22,928 nucleotides of DNA from a virus: the IMG/VR virus record IMGVR_UViG_3300028844_002446, positions 1 through 22,928 of that record, one strand, 5' to 3'. The notes beneath the pieces are model-generated. The model saw only the letters and a list, made by a program, of their open reading frames with translations. It had not been told where the DNA came from and did no database searches. Position numbers and translations under genes: made by a program. Positions 15,460 through 22,928 of the stretch are shown piece after piece (positions within the stretch are counted from its first letter, which is position 1; each line of letters starts with the position of its first letter).

Positions 15460-16830
15460 TTATATCTCGATGATGACTTTGATGTCTTCAGTTTGGTCTG
15501 CTGCTCTCAATACGGCTGCTCTATTCTCTACGTATAGCAAGTCTCCAGTAAAAGGCATTGCCACTGGTTTCAAGTTAAATCCAGAACCAAGAAGTGTACC
15601 AGTATTATTGTCGGAGTCTTTAACTCCCTCACCTGCTTGGAATGGAGTAAATCCTGTTCCTTCTGTCTGATGATACCAAATCTCATCCGAATCCGTTTTA
15701 TTTATAATGCCTTTAGCACCTGATGTCACACCTGACAATGTAGAGCCAATGGTCATTGCGAGACCAGTTGCCGTTGACATCTTCAGTCTATATAAGGCAT
15801 TACCAGCGGTTGCGGTAAATGCAGCATCAGCAGAGTCGAGTGGGTTTCGAATGATACCAATCGTTCTAAAATCATTTCCGATTACAAACTCATTTGTTTC
15901 AGTTCCAGCAGGTTTGATATTAAACATAATAGCACGTGCTCGTAGATCGTTTCTTGGATCTGCACCAAACCCACCTACTGGACCTAAAATGGCTCTTGCA
16001 GTGGCTGGTGTGGTAGGAGATCCGCCAGAGATTACGGCTTCGGCATAGTTGTAACCAGATCCAATAACAAGAGTACCTGCTGATTCGTCCATTTCGATTT
16101 TAGTAACAACACCACCTGATACCGTAGCAACTGCTCTTGCTCCAGTTCCATTACCTTTGATTGTTACAGAAGGAGCAGATGTATAACCAGCACCACCACC
16201 AGTGACAATAACACCACTTAATGAACCATTAATAGCAGCATCTTGAACACCTTTTTGTTCTACTAGCTGTGACAAAGAGGTAACACTACCAGATCCATCT
16301 GAATCAAGTTTACCTTGTTTTAAAACAGGGTGGAAGTTAGAAGCAAGGAAAGAAGACTGATTAGGCGTGGTCATTGTGTATAAAAACTTCCAAGCATATC
16401 CATCTGCATATGTCTTTACAACATTATCAACACCAGTTGGTTTTACAGTAGATGTAACCGCAGCACCAAGTGCGTTTTTACCTTGTCTCACACAAAGATA
16501 GACAGCGTTTGTATCTGTCATTACATAATATGGAGATGTAGGGTGTCCTGCTGCATTATCATTATATGCGCTATAGGTTGTACCAGTGATCCAGTTATTT
16601 CTCGGCACAACAAAACTAAAATCAGCAACCCTTTTCATAGACTGTAGACCAAGACGGAAATTTCTAGATTCTCTTTCAGTTTGCTCTGGGGTTGGTGCAA
16701 GGTCCGAATCATTCCATGGTTCGGATTTGCCAATACCAATATAATATTTCGCACCAGCGGAGTCTGTAATATCGTCAAGGATATCTTGGATAACTTGTTT
16801 CTTCAAGTCGTGTGTAATGATTGCAGCCAT
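15460..16830 (-). CDS. gp8: Baseplate wedge protein gp8
   Basis: This is the baseplate wedge subunit gp8, which in T4 connects gp10, gp7 and gp6 in the wedge. The call rests on colinear matches to T4 gp8 as I recall it: YIGIGKSEPW at 30-39, VPRNNWITG at 75-83, DGYAWKFLYTM at 143-153, and a C-terminus LYVENRAAVLRAADQTED with T4's 'IYMENRPPIIMAMDQTEE'. It is 456 residues against about 334 in T4. The extra length is largely an insert at about 203-285 (GVIVTGGGAGYTSAPSVTI and GSGYNYAEAVISGG), a Gly-rich beta domain frequent in marine phage virion proteins, plus a SGAKGIINKTDSDE segment at about 365-385. The ATG is preceded by AGGG, 15 bases after the upstream gene. Confidence 0.92.
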   Translation of the reverse strand: MAAIITHDLKKQVIQDILDDITDSAGAKYYIGIGKSEPWNDSDLAPTPEQTERESRNFRLGLQSMKRVADFSFVVPRNNWITGTTYSAYNDNAAGHPTSPYYVMTDTNAVYLCVRQGKNALGAAVTSTVKPTGVDNVVKTYADGYAWKFLYTMTTPNQSSFLASNFHPVLKQGKLDSDGSGSVTSLSQLVEQKGVQDAAINGSLSGVIVTGGGAGYTSAPSVTIKGNGTGARAVATVSGGVVTKIEMDESAGTLVIGSGYNYAEAVISGGSPTTPATARAILGPVGGFGADPRNDLRARAIMFNIKPAGTETNEFVIGNDFRTIGIIRNPLDSADAAFTATAGNALYRLKMSTATGLAMTIGSTLSGVTSGAKGIINKTDSDEIWYHQTEGTGFTPFQAGEGVKDSDNNTGTLLGSGFNLKPVAMPFTGDLLYVENRAAVLRAADQTEDIKVIIEI

Positions 16831-16845
16831 GTTTTTCGCCCTAAA

Positions 16846-17886
16846 TTATGCTATGATTACTCGATTGCCTAGACCACCAGCGGAATCGAGACCAATCAGA
16901 TACCAGCCAGGTGTTGCACTGGCAGCAGTTGTTGCGTTATATACAGCATCGACTGCTGCTTTACTTTGTAGTGTGAATGATGTCCCTTGAGCAAATGTGG
17001 CAGGAGTAACTGTTACTGCCCCAGTGTTAATATTTACAAATCTCATGATTTGTCCATTATTACCATTTGCTAAAGTATTGGTGCCAGCCCCAGATTTATT
17101 TAAAAGTGCTACAGGTGCAGTAAGTGCTATAGCAGCAGCATCACTTGCAGTGTAGTCATCGTGCTTCATACTGAAAGCTTCTACTCTCAGTGTTCCAGTA
17201 CCTTTGCCTTTCAATATAAAGTTAATATTAGTACTGGCACCGATTGCTTCCATACTAATGTCATTTCCTGCGGTAGCACTATTGATTTGAGGATAGTTTA
17301 CTGCAGAAGCAACTGTTGGTAGATTTAGAATGGGGTTCCCAGCAGAGTCTTGTAGTTGAGTACCAATATGAGGATTTCTTAGAACAGGAGAAACATATCT
17401 TTTAGATCCACTCAGAGTAGATGTTGAGGTATTTGTGATAAGTGTATCACTATCGGTAAGTGTAGGAATATTCAAGTTGATATTCTTAGTCATACCAGAA
17501 GCAGTTGGTGGCACAAGTTCGTAAAAGTTGTTTGCATCAGCCGAGTCATATAGATCTGTATTTACTAGCACAGGAGAAATCAATGTTTTCTTGTGCAATG
17601 ACTGTGCAGCAGTAGTAATCACCAAAGCCCCAGTAGAGTCTGGCATAGTAATAACATTATCTTTAGTTGGTTGTAATACAGTCAGCCGTGTTTCATGAGC
17701 ATCTGGATTAGTACCTTCAAAGACAAGATTATTAGGCTCAAGGAAAACACTTGAGTTAGTGGAATCACCACCTAGAATATTATACAACTCGGTAAAGTTA
17801 GCATTAATTTTAGTCGTGGCACCACGGAGCGTATCGCCTGTACCGTCGTTTGCAACTGTGCCACTCTGTAATACTTGTCTTGCCAT
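16846..17886 (-). CDS. Virion structural protein, unassigned
   Basis: This 346-residue protein starts MARQVLQSGTVANDGTGDT and continues with LRGATTKINANFTELYNILG. The 'NDGTGDTLR...KINxNFxELY' pattern is common at the N-termini of tail and fibre-associated proteins of marine myoviruses. The middle has Gly/Ser/Thr-rich beta strands (NVITMPDSTGALVI; GSKRYVSPVLRNPHIGTQL), and the last 70 residues (NGQIMRFVNINTGAVTVTP, then GWYLIGLDSAGG) look like a small beta domain also seen in such proteins. It sits between gp6 and gp8 in a baseplate cluster, so a baseplate-associated role is likely, but T4 has no obvious counterpart. It has its own late promoter box and an AGGA ribosome binding site. Confidence 0.78.
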   Translation of the reverse strand: MARQVLQSGTVANDGTGDTLRGATTKINANFTELYNILGGDSTNSSVFLEPNNLVFEGTNPDAHETRLTVLQPTKDNVITMPDSTGALVITTAAQSLHKKTLISPVLVNTDLYDSADANNFYELVPPTASGMTKNINLNIPTLTDSDTLITNTSTSTLSGSKRYVSPVLRNPHIGTQLQDSAGNPILNLPTVASAVNYPQINSATAGNDISMEAIGASTNINFILKGKGTGTLRVEAFSMKHDDYTASDAAAIALTAPVALLNKSGAGTNTLANGNNGQIMRFVNINTGAVTVTPATFAQGTSFTLQSKAAVDAVYNATTAASATPGWYLIGLDSAGGLGNRVIIA

Positions 17887-17910
17887 TTTCTATGTCCTGT
17901 TGATTGTCTT

Positions 17911-17918
17911 TATTTATA
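17911..17918 (-). promoter_or_regulatory. T4-type late promoter (TATAAATA)
   Basis: An exact TATAAATA on the minus strand lies in the 49-base gap, the longest in the window, between the 327-residue and 346-residue genes. It is 24 bases before the ATG at 17886, leaving room for a short leader that contains AGGA. T4 late promoters consist of this single box, recognised by the phage sigma-like factor gp55. The likely start of transcription is near 17900-17906. Confidence 0.72.
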
Positions 17919-17935
17919 TGAAAAACTAGAGAGTT

Positions 17936-18919
17936 TTATACAGCAGAGTCTTTAAATTTCTCTTGGTCAAGGGTTTCTATTGTGTTATCCAGACTGATAG
18001 ATGTTTTCAGTGCTGTGCCATCTGAGTCCATATCCATCGTTGGAGATGTTGCCCTCACCATATCAAACAGTGATGGATACTGTTCTGCATTGAATGCGAG
18101 TGAACCAAATCCAGTTGAGTCTTGTGTGACAAGAGTATGAGCAGATAGAGTCATTCTATCAAGATCAAGGCGTCTTGTAACTCCTTCAGATGTGATAATA
18201 CCAGTTGGTTCTCCAAGAGAAGCTGGAGCCATGCTACCAATACCCAGATATACAACTGGCGCTGGAACATCTGGAATAAAGATAGGCATATTATCAAATG
18301 ATATGTCAGCGTTTACCGAAACAATTTTAACCTCACTTGCATAGTACATACCAGCAGGATGAGCGAATAACTCATATAGATCTTTCCACTCATTTTGTTG
18401 GATACCTAGTTTAAATAGCAATCCCCAGTGTTGAAAAACTTTATCATTTTGTATTCTATTTTCTGTATCTGGTCCAAGAACAGAACCGTTAGGTCCATCA
18501 TTTAGATTAAAGATAAGATCCCTACCATAGATAACCTCTGGATCTTCTTTGAAGAATGATCTAAAAAACCTTTCAAAAGAATACTTGGTACCCTTTGTCC
18601 TATAGTAGTTGTTTGCAAGTTCAGCACCTGTTCTCTTGTCAAGAATACCTTCAAGGTAGTTACCACCAAGTAGGAGTTCATCTTCAAGTAGTGTTAGGTT
18701 TTCTTTTGCTGTTTGTGCTATATCTCTGCTTGAAGGTAGGTCTTTAATCTTAAACCCAAAGTTACCATCAGAATCTAGATGTTCGTAGTACGTATCCAAA
18801 AGTTTTACAAGCTTTGGATATTCCTCTTGAAAATATTCTGGTAAAGCCTTGTCGATTTGGTTGTTACCAAACTCAAGTTCTCTTCGATTGATATCTCTTC
18901 TGGTTTTATCTATAGCCAT
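17936..18919 (-). CDS. Baseplate-region structural protein, unassigned
   Basis: This 327-residue protein has the feel of a conserved marine T4-like virion protein, but I cannot name its T4 counterpart. The N-terminal 130 residues are helical (LPEYFQEEYPKLVKLLDTYYEHLD; ELANNYYRTKGTKYSFERFF). The Y-x-T-K-G-T-x-x-S-F motif at 106-115 resembles a motif of P2-gpI-like and wedge-type baseplate proteins as I recall them, which would make it a wedge component. Residues 160-230 include a W-x-x-L-Y-E-L-F-A-H-P-A-G-M-Y segment. It lies where T4 has gene 7, between gp6 and gp8, but is a third of the gp7 length, so equivalence is only positional. It starts 10 bases after the gp6 gene and lacks a strong ribosome binding site. 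Confidence 0.8.
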   Translation of the reverse strand: MAIDKTRRDINRRELEFGNNQIDKALPEYFQEEYPKLVKLLDTYYEHLDSDGNFGFKIKDLPSSRDIAQTAKENLTLLEDELLLGGNYLEGILDKRTGAELANNYYRTKGTKYSFERFFRSFFKEDPEVIYGRDLIFNLNDGPNGSVLGPDTENRIQNDKVFQHWGLLFKLGIQQNEWKDLYELFAHPAGMYYASEVKIVSVNADISFDNMPIFIPDVPAPVVYLGIGSMAPASLGEPTGIITSEGVTRRLDLDRMTLSAHTLVTQDSTGFGSLAFNAEQYPSLFDMVRATSPTMDMDSDGTALKTSISLDNTIETLDQEKFKDSAV

Positions 18920-18929
18920 GACTTTTTTC

Positions 18930-20792
18930 TTAGTTCTGTGCGTCTACGATAACAGGGGTGATTGTAGAGGCAATCTCATCGAAGTTTAAGATTTCATTGA
19001 GTTCTGGTGTAATAGCACTTTGGTTTGCAGGAGTTACAGATATTTTAATAATACCATCTCCTCCAGAAAGTGCAGTAGGTTTAAATGCCACAATATCCAA
19101 CTTCCCACTGATTGGATCAAAAGAGCCGATGTTATTGGTTTTTATTGCGCCAGTGCCAATCTCAACAATTCTTAATATATTACTTGCTGGTACAACTTTA
19201 TCATCTGATAAAGTACGTGCTGTTCTATTTTCAATTCTACATGTAGCACCGTTTACAACAAAGTTGGTACTCGTGACAACAGGCTCAATGGAATCTTTGG
19301 GATCAAGAATAGCCGTAGGATATGTAAGATTGAAAGAGTTAATAGCATTTACCGTAGGAGTAATCCGCTGCTGAACTTTTACTTCTGCTCTACTCGAAAG
19401 AACAGCAGGTGACACATCATCAACCAAGGAAAGCACATTTGATCGTCTGAAAGATTTACCAAACTTACCAATGTTGTCAGTGAAATATTTATTCACTACT
19501 CCTTTGATTGAAACACTCAATGCGTTGACAGATAGAGGTGTAAGCCTTGGATTCACTTGAAACCTAATATTGGTTTCTAAGAAGATATCCAAAGGATCAG
19601 TGAACTCCACTTTGAATGAAAGAACAGCGAGTTGATCTACAAGATCAATAATGGCTTGCTTTGTATCAGCTTGTTGTTGAGCACTCACATCAGTTTCAAA
19701 CTTGATAGAGGTAAAGACCGTTCCAAACTTAGGTTCTGGATTATCTTGCCCACCCCATGTAAAAATATCATCAATCAAAGATGAGAAGTTACGTAGAATG
19801 ATTGACTTGTAATCTTCTGCAGTGACCATTCTATTCTGTGTGGCATACTGGAATGGTGCGTTTCTACGAATAGATTCAGCAGTCTCTTTGAAATCTCCCC
19901 CAGCACTAACCGAGGTGGTTGTCGCTGAAAGCGTGTAGTTAACACCATTTACAGTAACTTGATCAATGGGTGCAAGACTCTTTGCAGTATTTGCATCTGG
20001 ACCTGCAGTACTGATATAATCAACAACAATCTTACCACCAGATTTTGGTGCTTGTCCCAAAATATCATTTGCACCGAAAGTCAACTGATAGAACTCATTT
20101 GGAGACTCTTTTAAAATGTATATGGTAGAGTTTTCATTCACAGATGTCGCATCGATAATATTCTGATATGCAGTAAATGCGGTTGCTGTTGTCGAATCGA
20201 AAACATTAACAGACACTGTGCTCGTGTCCATATTTTTATCTGGAATGATATACACATCCGTCTCATCAAACTCGCCTACGAGGAAAGTCTTTGTTTTTCT
20301 TGAACCTTCGAATACTGGAATGGCTTCAGAATCTCCTGCTGTTTTGAAAATATATACACCAGTGCCATCATCAGACGCAGTAAAGACTTCAGTTGTTTGA
20401 AAGGTATATGTAACTTCGTTTACTGTAGAAGTAAATCGAGTAAACTTAGGAAGATCTATAGTTGAAGGTCTCCCAGAAACACCAGCAAGGTTCAGTGAAA
20501 TTCTCAGAAGTGCACGTGATGCTGTTCTACTATCTGGAACATATCCAATACCTGTTGCCAAGGAGACCAGAGAAGATCTCAACTGAGCAGTGTTTAGGAA
20601 AGATTCGTTAATCGAGAAGTTAGCAATCAATCCATTCAAGTGGGTATTGTACGCCAACACGTCAAGGATATTTGAAAGGCCAGATGCTTCAAAATCATAG
20701 TCTGTAAACTCTGTGCTATTTTTTAACTTGTCTTTTAGACTTGACTTGATGTTCTCAAATCCAAGTGCTGATGATGTGATTGCTGTTGCCAT
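18930..20792 (-). CDS. gp6: Baseplate wedge protein gp6
   Basis: gp6 is the core wedge subunit whose dimers form the inner ring of the T4-type baseplate; its family includes the gpJ-like proteins of other contractile tails. The 620-residue length is close to T4 gp6 (about 660). The N-terminal segment (LKDKLKNSTEFTDYDFEASG, then LSNILDVLAYNTHLNGLIAN, FSINESFLNTAQLRSSLVSL) is characteristic of this family. The C-terminal half has the gpJ-like domain (APFQYATQNRMVTAEDYKS, then SSLIDDIFTWGGQDNPEPKF, and LVDQLAVLSFKVEFTDP). The ATG directly abuts the gp25 stop (TAAATG), implying coupled translation, and gp25-gp6 adjacency is a hallmark of contractile-tail modules. Confidence 0.93.
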   Translation of the reverse strand: MATAITSSALGFENIKSSLKDKLKNSTEFTDYDFEASGLSNILDVLAYNTHLNGLIANFSINESFLNTAQLRSSLVSLATGIGYVPDSRTASRALLRISLNLAGVSGRPSTIDLPKFTRFTSTVNEVTYTFQTTEVFTASDDGTGVYIFKTAGDSEAIPVFEGSRKTKTFLVGEFDETDVYIIPDKNMDTSTVSVNVFDSTTATAFTAYQNIIDATSVNENSTIYILKESPNEFYQLTFGANDILGQAPKSGGKIVVDYISTAGPDANTAKSLAPIDQVTVNGVNYTLSATTTSVSAGGDFKETAESIRRNAPFQYATQNRMVTAEDYKSIILRNFSSLIDDIFTWGGQDNPEPKFGTVFTSIKFETDVSAQQQADTKQAIIDLVDQLAVLSFKVEFTDPLDIFLETNIRFQVNPRLTPLSVNALSVSIKGVVNKYFTDNIGKFGKSFRRSNVLSLVDDVSPAVLSSRAEVKVQQRITPTVNAINSFNLTYPTAILDPKDSIEPVVTSTNFVVNGATCRIENRTARTLSDDKVVPASNILRIVEIGTGAIKTNNIGSFDPISGKLDIVAFKPTALSGGDGIIKISVTPANQSAITPELNEILNFDEIASTITPVIVDAQN

Positions 20793-21233
20793 TTATCTTA
20801 GCCTTGCTAGTGTGGAGTTCAATACAATAGTCTCACTTGTATTTATTACCTTAAAAGTAACTGATACTTTCAACTCGTTTCTTTCTGGGACTGAACGTGC
20901 ACTGACATCCAAAACTTCTGCCCTTGGTTCATATGTTGATATGGCAAATCGTATTCTAGATTCAGCATCAGTTTCAGTAAACTCATCTGCTAGATCAAAT
21001 AATAGATCTCGAATATTCCCCCCAAACACTGGTCTGAAAGGTTTTTCATTATAGTTAGTGCTGATCAAGTTTTTTACCGCTTGCTTTACTGCAGCAGATT
21101 CTTGCTTTTTAAAAATTTCACCGTTAGGTTTTGCTGCAAAGGATAAATCGATATCGATGTATTTACGATTTCTCTCACCATAGACCTTGGAACTACCAAG
21201 GCTTCTGTCCTCTGCTGATAATTTTGATGCCAT
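20793..21233 (-). CDS. gp25: Baseplate wedge protein gp25
   Basis: gp25 is the small wedge protein that bridges the inner baseplate and the sheath and nucleates sheath polymerisation; it is homologous to TssE of type VI secretion. The 146-residue length is typical (T4 gp25 is 132). Key features are Y-I-D-I-D-L-S-F at 25-32, the AVKQAVKNLISTNYNEKPF segment at 48-66, F-R-P-x-F-G-G-N-I-R-D-L-L-F at 66-79, and the diagnostic Glu102-Pro103-Arg104 ('EPR') motif followed by a V-L-D-V strand. The gene is headed by a late promoter box and an AGGGA ribosome binding site. Confidence 0.95.
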   Translation of the reverse strand: MASKLSAEDRSLGSSKVYGERNRKYIDIDLSFAAKPNGEIFKKQESAAVKQAVKNLISTNYNEKPFRPVFGGNIRDLLFDLADEFTETDAESRIRFAISTYEPRAEVLDVSARSVPERNELKVSVTFKVINTSETIVLNSTLARLR

Positions 21234-21256
21234 ATCTTAAATCCCTTTTCTATACC

Positions 21257-21264
21257 TATTTATA
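21257..21264 (-). promoter_or_regulatory. T4-type late promoter (TATAAATA) upstream of gp25
   Basis: An exact TATAAATA on the minus strand lies in the 36-base gap between the gp5-like gene and gp25, 23 bases before the gp25 ATG. It is followed by AAAAGGGA, which serves as ribosome binding site. It begins directly after the upstream stop codon. Its location in one of the few gaps and exact match to the single-box T4 late consensus make it a good candidate for driving gp25, gp6 and the following gene. Confidence 0.72.
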
Positions 21265-21269
21265 AGGTT

Positions 21270-22928
21270 TTAGGTACCTTTCATAGCATTAATGAACCAT
21301 TGATCAGAGTTCCATGTAACAACAGTTTTTCTATCATATCCACCGCCCTTAAGACCTGCTCCAAGGGTATCAAGGTGCATTGTATATTGTCCCATATAGC
21401 CAGTAGACATACCACCAGCCAAGATTCCTTCTGTTCGTGCTGCCCTTACAAACTTATCTAGAATTTGTCTATCAGAAGTACTGTCTTTATTCAACTGTCT
21501 GTTATTAACTTTACAAATCAAGTCAGCGGCATCTAATGTATCGTGTCTTGTAGTACCAGTTCGTAAACCTCTTGTCCCTGGCTGTCCACCAGATGTAACC
21601 ATTACGACGTCCACTCCAGATTTTCTTGCTGCTGCAGCAAGCTTTTGCTCAAGAGTTTTAGAAATATATAGATCCCTATTCTTACCAGAAAGTTGATATT
21701 CAACTCTACCTGCTTGTGCAGTTTCACCTGGATCTGGGGTTTCACCACTTCTTATAGCAATACCAGATTCATCTACTTCAACAAGATCAGAGGTGGATAT
21801 GCTTTTATTATTATATGTCGTTGCCACAGAAAATGCAGGTTGCCCATCATCTCCGCCACCAACGATTTCAAACTCCTCATCAACTTCTGGCATGACTACA
21901 GTAATCTGTACGTGAACTCCATCCTTGTTTGGATCGATTTTATCGTAATCAAGTTGTATTCTATCATATCCAAAGAGGCCATCTGAAAGTGCCTCGGCAA
22001 ATTCAAAACTGTTTTCAATATCCATTTCTCCATCATCATCGAATAGTTCATATACAATGGCACGTCCTGTTTGTCTCAAAAATGGAATAGAATCTTTCTC
22101 TAGTACCTCTAACTCAGCAGGTCTATACACACCCTCTGCTACGACAAGTCTAAAGTCTTCGAACTTTTCTTCGTTATTCTTACAAAACTTAATAACCTCT
22201 GCTTGCAGAACAAGTTGCCTCATAAGAGCGGCTCTCTCTTCAAACGTAGAAAGATGTCCAATGTTTGTTGCACCACCAACGCCACCTAAAAATGTGGATA
22301 TTGGTATTCCAAGAGCAACTAATGTTTTTGCGTTGATTGCCTTGGCCCCAAGACCACGTGGATCAATCAGCGTTGGATTGTACTTATTGTTTGGAGTGAA
22401 CTTAACGTAAGTTCTTTCGGGTTGAACAAAGGTAGGACCACTGTCAGATCTTGCTACGGACCCAGCCCCAGATGATGTTCGTCTTATGCCAGGAGGAGAT
22501 GGGTTATTGTACTCAGATCCAATAGAATTATCTTTGAGTAGTGCTGCAATGAAGTCAGCATTTGCCGCATTGTTAGGATCTTTCAGTTTGGCTCTTGCTT
22601 CTCGTGGATCAAGAGATTTATCTGAAATACCACCCATTTCGCTGGTCTTGTCAATGCCTTTTTTAATCATGTCGCCTGGATCTACAAGAACCTTTTTCAC
22701 GCCTCTGCTTGAGTTCTTGAGAGCGGCTTTCATCATATTTGCATTTGGTACAGCAGTTGCTGTGTTATCAAGAGCAGTAGATGCTACACTATAACCACCG
22801 CCGCCGCCCAAAGCCCCTGCAGTATCTGCATCTTTTGCTTCTTCTGCAGTACCGTTCAGATCACCATGGAAAACATTTGCTGCCATAGTATCAGCGTGAA
22901 CAGATTTAGTGGCATGCATATTGTACGT
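21270..22928 (-). CDS. gp5: Baseplate hub gp5-like protein with M15-type peptidase end, partial
   Basis: The frame stays open to the right edge of the window (Thr-Tyr-Asn precede the first Met at 22919), and no ribosome binding site is visible, so the true start lies outside. Numbering from that Met gives 549 residues. The first 40 (VHADTMAANVFHGDLNGTAE) resemble the tail of the OB/beta part of marine gp5 proteins. A Gly/Ser/Pro-rich linker spans about 36-170. A helical/mixed domain at about 220-350 is unassigned. Residues about 430-520 have the arrangement of M15/VanY-type zinc peptidases: V-T-S-G-G with Arg450/453, His459-x6-Asp466 (H-x-x-L-x-A-x-D), and M-His515-L-D. This would cleave peptidoglycan peptides during infection, in place of T4 gp5's sugar-cleaving lysozyme domain. 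It lies immediately upstream of gp25. Confidence 0.75.
   Translation of the reverse strand, partial: TYNMHATKSVHADTMAANVFHGDLNGTAEEAKDADTAGALGGGGGYSVASTALDNTATAVPNANMMKAALKNSSRGVKKVLVDPGDMIKKGIDKTSEMGGISDKSLDPREARAKLKDPNNAANADFIAALLKDNSIGSEYNNPSPPGIRRTSSGAGSVARSDSGPTFVQPERTYVKFTPNNKYNPTLIDPRGLGAKAINAKTLVALGIPISTFLGGVGGATNIGHLSTFEERAALMRQLVLQAEVIKFCKNNEEKFEDFRLVVAEGVYRPAELEVLEKDSIPFLRQTGRAIVYELFDDDGEMDIENSFEFAEALSDGLFGYDRIQLDYDKIDPNKDGVHVQITVVMPEVDEEFEIVGGGDDGQPAFSVATTYNNKSISTSDLVEVDESGIAIRSGETPDPGETAQAGRVEYQLSGKNRDLYISKTLEQKLAAAARKSGVDVVMVTSGGQPGTRGLRTGTTRHDTLDAADLICKVNNRQLNKDSTSDRQILDKFVRAARTEGILAGGMSTGYMGQYTMHLDTLGAGLKGGGYDRKTVVTWNSDQWFINAMKGT

Noticed and set aside
15699-15706. TATAAATA on the minus strand inside gp8
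   Set aside because: It lies about 250 bases before the next start and within conserved coding sequence; one or two chance hits are expected in a window of this size.
21240-21290. Inverted repeat around AGGTACCT at the gp5-like stop codon as a terminator
   Set aside because: The palindrome is only eight bases with no loop or T-run; it cannot form a stable terminator hairpin.
21270-22928. A T4-type GH24 lysozyme domain in the gp5-like protein
   Set aside because: No Glu-x8-Asp-x5-Thr-like lysozyme motif is seen in the part present; the His/Asp pattern points to an M15-type peptidase instead.

Overview
The window is a late, structural-gene region of a T4-like (contractile-tailed) marine myovirus, most like cyanophages or related marine T4-like phages. 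Evidence: recognisable T4-type baseplate proteins gp25, gp6 and gp8 follow the C-terminal part of a gp5-like hub. Several other genes belong to marine T4-like virion families that I know by sequence style. T4-type late promoter boxes (TATAAATA) sit just upstream of genes, and the DNA looks AT-rich by eye. Every gene I accept is on the minus strand, so transcription runs from the right end to the left end. Coding density is near total: the largest gap between genes is 49 bases. I see no tRNA, CRISPR array, insertion sequence or attachment site. The exact host cannot be read from the sequence.

Layout in transcription order. (1) 22928-15460, baseplate: partial gp5-like hub with a predicted M15-type zinc peptidase end, gp25, gp6, two marine virion proteins of unassigned role, and gp8 carrying an extra beta-rich insert. 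(2) 15447-9517, large accessory structural proteins: a 1368-residue protein that ends in a complete Hint (intein/hedgehog-type autoprocessing) domain, a 530-residue protein whose N-terminus looks like a domain usually attached to such large proteins, and a 65-residue coiled-coil protein. (3) 9515-2044, fibre-like proteins: an 892-residue protein with 33-residue tandem repeats, then two paralogous fibre proteins (552 and 1037 residues) with conserved end domains and a low-complexity middle built on a four-residue period. (4) 2004-1, four tightly packed or overlapping genes: a basic protein of unknown function, a GT-A-type glycosyltransferase, a 2-oxoglutarate/iron oxygenase-like protein, and the start of a second probable glycosyltransferase that runs off the window.

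Groups 1-3 would build the baseplate and its fibres. Group 4 lies directly downstream of the fibres. Because the fibre repeats are packed with Ser, Thr and Asn-X-Ser/Thr tripeptides, a reasonable inference is that group 4 modifies the fibres, although the same enzymes could act on host or virion glycans. The two most unusual systems here are the C-terminal Hint domain on a virion protein and the expandable four-residue-repeat fibres next to a modification cassette.
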